This document shows, in pieces, positions 1 through 8,045 of a DNA stretch of 11,793 bases. The translations under genes were made by a program, and so were the position numbers. The stretch comes from Bacteroidota bacterium (GTDB taxonomy: Bacteria; Bacteroidota; Bacteroidia; Bacteroidales; JADFUO01). The stretch spans positions 1 to 11,793 of the forward strand of contig JAUWKH010000018.1 of NCBI GenBank assembly GCA_030614305.1, written 5' to 3'. The first letter of the stretch is position 1, and every line of letters starts with the position of its first letter. The notes below the pieces were generated by a model. The model saw nothing but the letters and a program-made list of their open reading frames with translations, was not told the DNA's origin and ran no database searches.

Positions 1-1002
1 CCTGCAACTCATACAACGCCTGATGCTCTGAAAATTAATGAAATCATCAGTGAAATGGTTGATTCGGGCTGTTCGTATTGTTTTATGGAGGTAAGCTCTC
101 ATGCTATTGATCAGGACAGGATTGCAGGGCTTGATTTTGCCGGAGCAATATTTACAAATATTACACACGATCATTTGGACTATCATAAAACATTTAAAAA
201 TTATTTAAAGATAAAAAAACGATTTTTTGACCTGCTGCCTTCAGGTGCTTTTGCTTTAAGCAATATTGATGATAAAAACGGGAAAGTCATTCTTCAAAAT
301 ACAAAAGCTAAGTCAAAAACATATAGTTTAAAACATAAGTCGGATTTCAAATGCAAAATAATTGAAAATCAAATTGAGGGCTTGCAATTAAATATTGACG
401 GTGAAGATGTTTGGTTTAGATTAATAGGGAATTTTAATGCATATAATTTATTGGCGGTATATGCAACTGCCATTTTACTCGGCGAAGAAAAATCAAAAGT
501 TTTAACTGCGCTCAGCAGCCTGAAAACAGTTGAAGGAAGATTTGAATACATAAAAACGCAAAATAATATTATTGCAATAATTGACTATGCTCATACACCT
601 GATGCACTTAAAAATATTTTAGATGCTATTTCGGCAATCAGAACAAAAAATGAACAGCTGATTACTGTTGTAGGAGCAGGTGGCGACCGTGATAAAAAGA
701 AACGAAATCTTATTGGGAAAGTTGCAGCCGAAAAAAGTGATAAAGTAATACTTACTTCTGATAATCCCCGCTCGGAAGACCCCGAACAAATAATTGAAGA
801 AATTAAAGATGGTGTTGATCCGGTTAATTATAAAAAAGTAATATCAATAACCAACAGGGAAGAAGCGATAAAAACAGCGTGTATTTTGGCAAGATCGGGA
901 GATATTATTCTTGTGGCTGGAAAAGGTCATGAAAAATATCAGGAAATAAAAGGGGTAAAATATCCATTTAATGATAAAGAAATTTTAAAAAAATATTTAT
1001 AG
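1..1002 (+). CDS. murE: UDP-N-acetylmuramoyl-L-alanyl-D-glutamate--2,6-diaminopimelate ligase, 5'-truncated by window
   Basis: This cytoplasmic Mur ligase adds the third stem-peptide residue to UDP-MurNAc-L-Ala-D-Glu using ATP. The reading frame is open from base 1, and 333 residues are visible; by comparison with family members of roughly 480-500 residues, about 150 are missing. The missing part holds the UDP-binding domain and the P-loop. What remains is the central and C-terminal domains. The first visible residues, PATHTTPDAL, match the conserved TTP segment that contacts the substrate. They are followed by MEVSSHA (about residue 29), NITHDHLDYH, GNFNAYNLLA, IIDYAHTPDAL, and the motif DNPR at bases 760-771. 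DNPR is the family signature for meso-diaminopimelate rather than lysine, so a DAP-type wall is inferred. The first ATG in the visible frame (base 55) is internal. The TAG stop directly abuts the mraY start codon, which implies co-translation. Confidence 0.97.
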   Translation, partial: PATHTTPDALKINEIISEMVDSGCSYCFMEVSSHAIDQDRIAGLDFAGAIFTNITHDHLDYHKTFKNYLKIKKRFFDLLPSGAFALSNIDDKNGKVILQNTKAKSKTYSLKHKSDFKCKIIENQIEGLQLNIDGEDVWFRLIGNFNAYNLLAVYATAILLGEEKSKVLTALSSLKTVEGRFEYIKTQNNIIAIIDYAHTPDALKNILDAISAIRTKNEQLITVVGAGGDRDKKKRNLIGKVAAEKSDKVILTSDNPRSEDPEQIIEEIKDGVDPVNYKKVISITNREEAIKTACILARSGDIILVAGKGHEKYQEIKGVKYPFNDKEILKKYL

Positions 1003-2256
1003 ATGTTTTATTATATATTTCAATATTTAGAAGATGCATTTCATTTTCCGGGAGCACAGGTGTTTCAGTTTATTACATTCCGTGCAGCGCTGGCAGTGAT
1101 TACATCATTAATTATTTCCTTGCTTTTCGGTAAAAGATGGATTAAATACCTTAACAAAAAGCAGGTTAGTGAAACTGTAAGGGACCTTGGATTAGAAGGA
1201 CAGATGGAAAAACAAGGAACTCCAACTATGGGCGGACTTATAATTTTAGCTGCAATTTTAATCCCGACTTTATTATTTGCAAAATTAGACAATGTTTATA
1301 TCCTTTTAATGCTTTTTACAACAGTATGGCTTGGATTAATAGGATTTACCGATGATTATATAAAAGTATTTAAGAAAAATAAAAAAGGACTTGCAGGAAA
1401 ATTTAAAATAGCGGGGCAGATAATTCTCGAACTGGTTATAGGTATAACAATGTATTTTAGTAATGCAGTGGTAATCCGTGAAGAAATTCCTGAAAATGAA
1501 ATTGTTACACAAAACATTATCGAAAATAATATCGGGTCAAATGAAACAGTAAATTATTTTACGAAAGAATCGGTTAAATCAACTAAAACAACCATTCCGT
1601 TTGTAAAAAACAATGAACTTGATTATGCAATATTATTGTCGTGGTTGGGTGATGGCTATCAAAAATGGGCATTCCTGATCTTTATTCCAATAGTAATTTT
1701 AATAATAGCTGCAGTTTCCAATGGTGCTAACCTGACAGATGGAATGGATGGTCTTGCAACAGGGACTTCGGCAATAATCGGGGCAACTCTGGGAATACTT
1801 GCGTGGGTTTCAGGTAACATCATCTTTGCAAATTATTTAAACATAATGTACATACCAAATACCGGCGAGCTGACAATTTTTGTTAGTGCGTTTGTTGGTG
1901 CCTGTATCGGATTTTTGTGGTACAATTCTTATCCGGCACAGGTTTTTATGGGTGATACCGGTAGTTTGGCAATCGGAGGTATTATTGCCGTTTTTGCAAT
2001 AATAATCCGTAAAGAATTATTGATTCCGATTTTATGCGGGATATTTTTGGCAGAGAGCTTTTCGGTAATACTACAGGTTAGTTATTTCAAGCACACAAAA
2101 CGAAAATTTGGCACCGGAAAAAGAATTTTTAAAATGTCGCCATTGCATCATCATTTTCAAATATTAGGTTACCCTGAACCTAAAATTGTTCAACGGTTTT
2201 TTATTGTTGGGATAATGCTTGCAGTGCTGACGATAATAACATTAAAACTAAGATAA
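1003..2256 (+). CDS. mraY: Phospho-N-acetylmuramoyl-pentapeptide-transferase (lipid I synthase)
   Basis: This polytopic inner-membrane enzyme transfers phospho-MurNAc-pentapeptide from UDP to undecaprenyl phosphate, giving lipid I. Family motifs appear in order: GTPTMGG (about residue 72), FTDDY with the catalytic-site aspartates at 117-118, [11 protein letters not shown] (240-250), FMGDTGS with D318, and PLHHHFQ with the histidine triplet at 382-384. About ten hydrophobic segments are visible. At 417 residues it is longer than the E. coli enzyme (360). Most of the extra length lies between the fourth and fifth membrane segments, residues about 155-205, where a polar stretch rich in N, E, T and K would face the periplasm. 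Longer MraY proteins of this kind are, to my knowledge, usual in Bacteroidota. The ATG directly follows the murE stop, and no other start fits. The next gene begins 23 bases after the TAA. Confidence 0.97.
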   Translation: MFYYIFQYLEDAFHFPGAQVFQFITFRAALAVITSLIISLLFGKRWIKYLNKKQVSETVRDLGLEGQMEKQGTPTMGGLIILAAILIPTLLFAKLDNVYILLMLFTTVWLGLIGFTDDYIKVFKKNKKGLAGKFKIAGQIILELVIGITMYFSNAVVIREEIPENEIVTQNIIENNIGSNETVNYFTKESVKSTKTTIPFVKNNELDYAILLSWLGDGYQKWAFLIFIPIVILIIAAVSNGANLTDGMDGLATGTSAIIGATLGILAWVSGNIIFANYLNIMYIPNTGELTIFVSAFVGACIGFLWYNSYPAQVFMGDTGSLAIGGIIAVFAIIIRKELLIPILCGIFLAESFSVILQVSYFKHTKRKFGTGKRIFKMSPLHHHFQILGYPEPKIVQRFFIVGIMLAVLTIITLKLR

Positions 2257-2279
2257 AGAATTAATATACAAAAAATTGA

Positions 2280-3623
2280 ATGAGCAAAAACAAGATAGTT
2301 ATACTTGGAGCCGGCGAAAGTGGTGTTGGGGCAGCCGTTCTGGCTAAAGTTAAAGGCTTTGATGTTTTTGTTTCCGATAAAGGAAAAATTGAAAAAAAAT
2401 ATAAGAACGTTCTTTCACAATATGATATTGAATTTGAAGAGGGAAAGCATTCTGAAAAATTGATTTTACAGGCTGAAGAGGTTATTAAAAGTCCCGGAAT
2501 TCCCGATAATGTGCCGGTAATAAAATCGCTTGTGCAAAAAGGAATAAAAATAATATCCGAAATTGAATTTGCAGGCAGATACACTAATGCAAAAAAGATA
2601 TGCATAACAGGAAGCAATGGTAAAACAACAACTACATTGCTTATCCATCATATTTTAAAAAATGCAGGATTAAATGCAGGATTAGCAGGAAATGTCGGAC
2701 AAAGTTTTGCAATGCAGGTGGCAACTAAAAATTACGACTATTATGTGCTTGAGATCAGTAGTTTTCAATTAGACGGCATGTATGAGTTTAAGGCTGATAT
2801 TGCTGTTATTTTGAACATAACACCCGATCATTTAGATAGATATAATTACAACTTTCAGAATTATACAGATTCAAAATTCAGGATTATTCAAAATCAAACC
2901 AGCGATGATGTATTTATTTATTGTATGGATGATAAGGTAATAATTGATGAAATAAGTAAAAGAAAAATTTTATCAAAAACTTATCCTTTTACAATACAAA
3001 AAAAAATATCGAACGAAGGAGCATATTTATCAGAAAATAACATAATTATTAATATCAAACCAACAAGATTTATTATGACATTAGAAGAATTAGCATTACA
3101 GGGAAAACATAATACTTATGATTCAATGGCTGCCGGTATTTCTGCAAGGCTTTTGGATATTCGAAAAGATACAATAAAACAATGCTTATCGGATTTTCAG
3201 AATGTGGAGCACCGGCTTGAATATGTGGCTACTATCCATGGTATTGAATTTATTAATGATTCAAAGGCAACTAACATTAATTCAGTATGGTATGCCCTTG
3301 AAAGCATGGATAGACCTGTAATTTGGATTGCCGGAGGAATTGATAAAGGCAATGATTATAATATTTTAAAAGGCATGGTGAGAAAAAAAGTTAAAGCAAT
3401 TGTTTGTCTTGGTGTGGAGAATAAAAAAATTTATAATGCTTTTGCTGATGATGTTGAAACAATTGTAGAAACAACATCAGCTAGTGATGCAGTTAAAACA
3501 GCTTTTAATTTAGCTGAAAAAAATGAGATAGTGCTTTTATCTCCTGCCTGTGCCAGTTTTGATTTATTCAATAATTATGAAGATCGCGGAAAAAAATTCA
3601 AAAAAGCTGTTAATGAATTGTAA
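2280..3623 (+). CDS. murD: UDP-N-acetylmuramoyl-L-alanine--D-glutamate ligase
   Basis: This cytoplasmic Mur ligase adds D-glutamate to UDP-MurNAc-L-alanine. The N-terminal Rossmann-like UDP-binding domain opens with the glycine-rich ILGAGESGVGAA (8-19). The central ATPase domain carries GSNGKTTTT (111-119), EISSFQLDG (158-166) and NITPDHLDRY (179-188). Lys199 in TDSKF aligns with the carbamylated lysine of the family. The C-terminal domain contains VEHRLEYV, NDSKATN (326-332), AGGIDKGNDY (351-360) and LSPACASFDLFNNYEDRG (420-437), the last being diagnostic for MurD over the other Mur ligases. The length of 447 residues is normal. The ATG at 2280 lies just before the P-loop-like N-terminus and is preceded by an A-rich leader without a Shine-Dalgarno motif, as is common in Bacteroidota. 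It follows mraY and precedes ftsW by 12 bases. Confidence 0.97.
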   Translation: MSKNKIVILGAGESGVGAAVLAKVKGFDVFVSDKGKIEKKYKNVLSQYDIEFEEGKHSEKLILQAEEVIKSPGIPDNVPVIKSLVQKGIKIISEIEFAGRYTNAKKICITGSNGKTTTTLLIHHILKNAGLNAGLAGNVGQSFAMQVATKNYDYYVLEISSFQLDGMYEFKADIAVILNITPDHLDRYNYNFQNYTDSKFRIIQNQTSDDVFIYCMDDKVIIDEISKRKILSKTYPFTIQKKISNEGAYLSENNIIINIKPTRFIMTLEELALQGKHNTYDSMAAGISARLLDIRKDTIKQCLSDFQNVEHRLEYVATIHGIEFINDSKATNINSVWYALESMDRPVIWIAGGIDKGNDYNILKGMVRKKVKAIVCLGVENKKIYNAFADDVETIVETTSASDAVKTAFNLAEKNEIVLLSPACASFDLFNNYEDRGKKFKKAVNEL

Positions 3624-3635
3624 AATACTAATGAA

Positions 3636-4808
3636 ATGACATTTTTGTTAAAAAATATAAAAGGTGATAAAGTAATCTGGGCAGTAGTGATTATACTGTC
3701 AATTTTTTCAATTTTGGCAGTTTATAGTTCAACAGGAACTTTGGCATATAAATATCAATCTGGTAATACAGAATATTATATGATTAAGCATATGTTGATC
3801 TTATTTTTTGGTTTTGTATTAATATATCTCGCCCATTTAATAAAATATGTATATTATTCACGAATTTTTCAGTTTGCATTATATATAGCTGTTCCTTTAC
3901 TGATTTTAACTCTTATTATTGGCTTGAATCTTAATGAAGCCAGGCGTGAACTACAATTGCCGTTTAATCTTACTTTTCAAACATCAGACTTTGCCAAGCT
4001 TACCTTAATAATGTATTTAGCCCGCTTACTTTCAAAAAAACAAGATCAAATCAAAGATTTTAAATCAGCTTTTATTCCGATAATGTTACCTATTTTAATC
4101 GTTTGCGGATTGATACTACCGGCAAATTTTTCTACTGCTGCCCTTCTGTTTACAACAAGTTTGGTTTTAATGTTTATCGGAAGAGTAAATTTAAAATATA
4201 TATTTTCTTTAATAGGAATAGGAGTTGCAGCTATACTAATTATGTTAATTCTGACGAGGGTTTATCCTGATATTTTACCTCGTTCAAATACATGGGGTAG
4301 CAGGTTAAATACATTTTTTAGTGGTGATAAAATACAAGACAGAGATAAAGTATATCAGGTTGAGCAATCAAAAATAGCTATCGCATCAGGAAAACTTTTC
4401 GGTAAGGGACCGGGTAACAGTACTCAACGTAACTTTTTACCACATCCATACTCTGATTTCATATTTGCAATTATTCTTGAGGAATACGGACTTGCCGGAG
4501 GTACATTTATAGTTTTATTGTATTTGATTTTATTTTTCAGGGCAGTAAAAATTGTAACCAAAATACCACGAAAATTCGGGGCATTTTTAACTATCGGAGT
4601 TAGTTTTAGCCTTGTTTTTCAGGCTATGATCAATATGGGAGTTGCAGTAAATCTATTACCGGTAACAGGTCAGACTTTACCACTGGTAAGTATGGGAGGA
4701 ACATCAATATGGTTTACAAGTTTGGCAATTGGAATAATATTAAGTGTAAGTAAAGAAATTGGGAAAAGCGAAGATACTATTAAAGAAACAAGATATGCAT
4801 CAGCATAA
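3636..4808 (+). CDS. ftsW: SEDS-family septal peptidoglycan glycosyltransferase FtsW
   Basis: This multi-pass membrane protein of the SEDS family (FtsW/RodA/SpoVE) polymerises lipid II into glycan strands at the septum, normally with a class B PBP partner encoded upstream in dcw clusters. About ten hydrophobic segments are visible in 390 residues. Diagnostic pieces are TFQTSDFAKLTLIMYLARLL (residues 113-132), the large extracytoplasmic loop, and HPYSDFIFAIILEEYGLAGG, in which Asp274 aligns with the essential SEDS aspartate. Near the C-terminus is NMGVAVNLLPVTGQTLPLVSMGG (333-355). FtsW rather than RodA is inferred from its place between murD and murG. One oddity is that the usual G-A-x-R-W before the QxSD segment reads EARRE (101-105) here. 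The start ATG at 3636 gives the expected short cytoplasmic N-terminus. The last 14 bases overlap murG. Confidence 0.95.
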   Translation: MTFLLKNIKGDKVIWAVVIILSIFSILAVYSSTGTLAYKYQSGNTEYYMIKHMLILFFGFVLIYLAHLIKYVYYSRIFQFALYIAVPLLILTLIIGLNLNEARRELQLPFNLTFQTSDFAKLTLIMYLARLLSKKQDQIKDFKSAFIPIMLPILIVCGLILPANFSTAALLFTTSLVLMFIGRVNLKYIFSLIGIGVAAILIMLILTRVYPDILPRSNTWGSRLNTFFSGDKIQDRDKVYQVEQSKIAIASGKLFGKGPGNSTQRNFLPHPYSDFIFAIILEEYGLAGGTFIVLLYLILFFRAVKIVTKIPRKFGAFLTIGVSFSLVFQAMINMGVAVNLLPVTGQTLPLVSMGGTSIWFTSLAIGIILSVSKEIGKSEDTIKETRYASA

Positions 4809-5910
4809 AAAAATAAAAGTTATTATAAGTGGAGGAGGAACCGGTGGACATATCTTCCCTGCTATTGCTATTGCAAATGCTTTAAAAAATAAGGTTGAAG
4901 ATTGTGAAATATTATTTATAGGTGCTAAAGGAAGAATGGAGATGGAAAAAGTTCCGGCTGCAGGATACCAGATAGAAGGACTTTGGATCAGCGGCTTTCA
5001 AAGAAATTTATCTGCTAAAAATCTGTCGTTTCCGTTCAAAGTGATTGTAAGTTTAATGAAGGCGAAAAAAATTATCAAAAATTTTAATCCCGATGTTGTT
5101 GTTGGTGTTGGGGGATATGCAAGTGGTCCGACTTTAAAAGTTGCAACAGGAAAAGGAATACCCACTTTAATTCAGGAGCAAAATTCATTTCCGGGAATAA
5201 CAAACCGTCTTCTGGCAAAATCAGCTAACAAAATATGTGTTGCTTATGATGGTATGGATAAATATTTTCCGTTTTCAAAAATTATTTTAACAGGAAATCC
5301 TGTCAGGCAGGAAGTGATTGATTTGAAAGGGAAAAAAGATAAAGCATTTGAATATTTCAATCTTTTACCTGCCAATAAAGTCTTGCTTGTTATAGGCGGA
5401 AGCCAGGGAGCAAAATCTATCAACGAAGCAATTTTTAAAAACCTGGATTTGATTATTAAAAATAATATACGGTTGATATGGCAGACGGGTAAATATTATT
5501 TTTCAACGGCCAATGAAATAATAACTACAGACAGCAGCTATGAAAAAAATATCAGAGTAGTAGAATTTATTTCAAGGATGGATTATGCATATGCTATTGC
5601 AGATGTGGTTATATCACGTGCAGGAGCAATTGCAATAGCCGAATTATGTGCAGTTAAAAAACCTTCTGTATTAGTTCCTTTACCGACAGCTGCTGAGGAT
5701 CATCAAACAAAAAATGCAATGGCATTGGTTAATAAAAATGCCGCAATATTGGTAAAAGACAATGAAGCAAACGAAAAGTTAGCAAAAACAGCAATTGATT
5801 TGATAAATAATGAGGATAAAAAAACGCAGTTTATAGAAAATATGGGCAGGTTTGAAGTGAAAAATTCGGCTGAAATTATTGCAAATGAAATTATTAATTT
5901 ATCAGTTTAA
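4795..5910 (+). CDS. murG: UDP-GlcNAc:lipid I N-acetylglucosaminyltransferase
   Basis: This peripheral membrane GT-B glycosyltransferase of the cytoplasmic face adds GlcNAc to lipid I, giving lipid II. The N-terminal acceptor domain has SGGGTGGHIFPA (12-23), with the catalytic-site histidine, then VGVGGYASGP (103-112) and QEQNSFPGITNRLL (127-140). The C-terminal donor domain has TGNPVR (166-171), VIGGSQGAKSIN (199-210), SRAGAIAIAEL (274-284) and PLPTAAEDHQTKNA (295-308), which bind the UDP-GlcNAc donor. I chose the ATG at 4795, giving 371 residues, because it starts a few residues before the conserved KVIISGGGTGGH strand, as in the family. The frame also extends upstream to a TTG at 4759, which would add 12 residues and deepen the overlap with ftsW; that is less likely. 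The upstream bases are purine-rich. The stop shares one base with the murC start (TAATG). Confidence 0.96.
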   Translation: MHQHKKIKVIISGGGTGGHIFPAIAIANALKNKVEDCEILFIGAKGRMEMEKVPAAGYQIEGLWISGFQRNLSAKNLSFPFKVIVSLMKAKKIIKNFNPDVVVGVGGYASGPTLKVATGKGIPTLIQEQNSFPGITNRLLAKSANKICVAYDGMDKYFPFSKIILTGNPVRQEVIDLKGKKDKAFEYFNLLPANKVLLVIGGSQGAKSINEAIFKNLDLIIKNNIRLIWQTGKYYFSTANEIITTDSSYEKNIRVVEFISRMDYAYAIADVVISRAGAIAIAELCAVKKPSVLVPLPTAAEDHQTKNAMALVNKNAAILVKDNEANEKLAKTAIDLINNEDKKTQFIENMGRFEVKNSAEIIANEIINLSV

Positions 5911-7259
5911 TGGATTTGAATAAATTACATAGGGTATATTTTCTTGGCATCGGAGGCATTGGCATGAGTGCACTGGCACGTTATTTCCGGAACATGGGTA
6001 TTATTGTAAGCGGCTATGATAAATCACAAACTCCTTTGACAAATGAATTGATTGATGAGGGAATAAAAATCCATTTTGAAGATAATATTGATTTGATTCC
6101 CCGAAATATTGATCTTGTGGTTTACACTCCTGCCATACCTGAATCTAATAAAGAATATCAATATTTTGTCAATAATAATTTTGAATTACTAAAAAGAGCG
6201 GAAGTTCTGGGAAAAATTACTCGTGATAAATTTACAATTGCTATAGCCGGAACACATGGTAAAACAACAATTTCTTCAATAATTGCTCATATATTAAAAT
6301 TTGCGGGTCATAATGTAACTGCGTTGATCGGTGGCATCTGCAAAAATTATAATTCAAATTTTATTAGTTCTGAAAACACTGAGGTTTTTGTTGTTGAAGC
6401 AGATGAATACGACCGCTCATTTTTAACACTGCATCCTGATATTGAAGTAATTTCTTCAATTGATGCGGACCACCTTGATATTTATGGCTCAAAGAAATAT
6501 CTGAATGAGTCTTTTAAGTTGTTTGCTGAACAAATTAAATCAAATGGCAGACTAATAATCAAAAAAGGAATTGATGTAACAATTAAAGCTGAAAATAATT
6601 TATATTATTCAGCAACTTGTAAAGCAGATTTTTATTCTTCAAATATCAGGGTTGAAGGTAGTAAATACCTTTTTGATTTAAATTTTAAAAATTCACAGAT
6701 TAAAAATATAAATTTTAAAATGCCGGGAAAGCATAATATTGAGAATGCAGTTGCAGCATCAGCAGTTGGAATTGAAATGGGAATTAAAAAAGAAAAAATC
6801 AAAGAAGCATTGGAAACATATTCAGGTGTTAAAAGAAGGTTTGACATAAAAATTCAAAATCCGGATATTATTTATATTGATGATTATGCTCATCATCCTG
6901 AAGAATTAAAAGCTTGCATTTCATCTGTTAAAGAGCTATATCCTGACAAAAAAATAACCGGAATATTTCAACCGCATTTATATACCAGGACAAAAGATTT
7001 TGCTGATGAATTTGCCAAAAGCCTTGACTTGCTTGATAAAGTGATACTGCTAAACATTTATCCTGCAAGAGAGTTGCCAATGGAAGGAGTAAGTTCGGAA
7101 ATGATTCTTGAAAAAATTAAAATTAAGAATAAAAAAATATGCTCAAATATTAAAGTATTTGAAGAATTGAAAAATAATAAGCCCGAAGTTCTGCTTACTC
7201 TGGGAGCGGGAGATATTGATAAGTTGGTTGAACCAATAGAAAATATTTTAAAAAGCTGA
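5910..7259 (+). CDS. murC: UDP-N-acetylmuramate--L-alanine ligase
   Basis: This cytoplasmic Mur ligase adds L-alanine to UDP-MurNAc, the first step of stem-peptide assembly. Visible motifs are YFLGIGGIGMSALAR (10-24) in the UDP-binding domain, AGTHGKTT (113-120) as the ATP loop, EADEYDRSF (163-171) with DADHLDIY, GKHNIENAVAA (273-283), VKRRFD, and YIDDYAHHPEE (322-332). FQPHLYTRT (353-361) and NIYPARELP follow; the THGKTT, DEYDRSF and DYAHHP forms separate MurC from MurD, MurE and MurF. The length of 449 residues is typical. The start codon overlaps the murG stop by one base and the stop overlaps the ftsQ start by one base, so all three are probably translationally coupled. In many Gram-negative clusters murB or ddl follows murC; neither is present here. 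Confidence 0.97.
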   Translation: MDLNKLHRVYFLGIGGIGMSALARYFRNMGIIVSGYDKSQTPLTNELIDEGIKIHFEDNIDLIPRNIDLVVYTPAIPESNKEYQYFVNNNFELLKRAEVLGKITRDKFTIAIAGTHGKTTISSIIAHILKFAGHNVTALIGGICKNYNSNFISSENTEVFVVEADEYDRSFLTLHPDIEVISSIDADHLDIYGSKKYLNESFKLFAEQIKSNGRLIIKKGIDVTIKAENNLYYSATCKADFYSSNIRVEGSKYLFDLNFKNSQIKNINFKMPGKHNIENAVAASAVGIEMGIKKEKIKEALETYSGVKRRFDIKIQNPDIIYIDDYAHHPEELKACISSVKELYPDKKITGIFQPHLYTRTKDFADEFAKSLDLLDKVILLNIYPARELPMEGVSSEMILEKIKIKNKKICSNIKVFEELKNNKPEVLLTLGAGDIDKLVEPIENILKS

Positions 7260-8041
7260 TGAAAAGATATTTTTTCATATTAATCTGGGTAATTTTTGTA
7301 ACAGGTATAATTGTTTTGCTTGGATTTGTTAATGCGGAATACAAAAACAGCAAGTGTAATGATTTTAAGGTTTCAATTAACCTAAACAATTCAGGCTGTT
7401 TTATAACCGAAGATGAGATAAAATCGCAGGTTTACCAGTCGTTTGATTCGTTAAAAGGGAAGTTGCTTTCGGAAATAAATACTGAAGAAATTGAAAGCAT
7501 GATTAAAAATAATCCTTATATAGAACAAGCCAATGTATATTTTACCGTTAACGGGAAATTAAAAATTGATGTTGTTCAACGAAAGCCGGTTGTACGAGTA
7601 ATTACTAAATCAAATCATAATTTCTATATTGATGATAATGGTGTTTTAATGCCGTTAAATAAGGATCATGTTGCAAGAGTTTTAATTGCAAGCGGAAACA
7701 TTGGTAATTCGCTTTTGCCTCCTGCAAAACTGAAACTACAATCCGATTCGTTAGATAAAAATCGGATTTTATTTAAAATTTATTCATTAGCAAAATTTAT
7801 CAATAAAAATAAATTTCTAAATACCCAGATTGAACAGATTTACATAAATAAAGAAAACGGCATTGAATTAATTCCGAAAGTTGGTAAACATCTTATTTTA
7901 TTCGGAGATATTGATAATATGGAAGAAAAATTTGAAAACCTGATAGCTTTTTACAAAAAAGGGCTTAGCAAGGTTGGTTGGGATAAATACAAAAAAATAA
8001 ATTTAAAATATAAGAACCAAGTTGTATGTACAAAAAAATAA
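7259..8041 (+). CDS. ftsQ: Cell division protein FtsQ/DivIB
   Basis: This bitopic divisome protein links cytoplasmic and periplasmic division proteins, classically together with FtsB and FtsL. A short basic N-terminus (MKR) precedes a single hydrophobic helix at about residues 4-22, which is a signal-anchor topology. The periplasmic part begins with a POTRA-like region (about 36-110), including the ITEDEIKSQV and NNPYIEQANVYF segments and ending in VVQRKPVVRVI. A second domain runs to YKKINLKYKNQVVC near the end. The protein is 260 residues, within the family range. FtsQ is poorly conserved, so identification rests on topology, the QRKPVVRV motif and its place between murC and ftsA. The start is fixed by the TGATG overlap with murC, and ftsA begins four bases after the TAA. 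Confidence 0.92.
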   Translation: MKRYFFILIWVIFVTGIIVLLGFVNAEYKNSKCNDFKVSINLNNSGCFITEDEIKSQVYQSFDSLKGKLLSEINTEEIESMIKNNPYIEQANVYFTVNGKLKIDVVQRKPVVRVITKSNHNFYIDDNGVLMPLNKDHVARVLIASGNIGNSLLPPAKLKLQSDSLDKNRILFKIYSLAKFINKNKFLNTQIEQIYINKENGIELIPKVGKHLILFGDIDNMEEKFENLIAFYKKGLSKVGWDKYKKINLKYKNQVVCTKK

Positions 8042-8045
8042 ATAA

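Noticed and set aside
1..620. Similar peptide THTTPDAL near base 10 and AHTPDAL near base 590 in murE, possibly an internal duplication
   Set aside because: Each matches its own conserved position in the MurE family (substrate-binding TTP segment and the YAHTPDAL motif of the C-terminal domain), so the likeness is coincidental.
2261..2617. 118-codon minus-strand frame opposite the start of murD
   Set aside because: It is a shadow of murD and the mraY-murD gap; no family features are seen, and it sits inside a tightly packed operon on the other strand.
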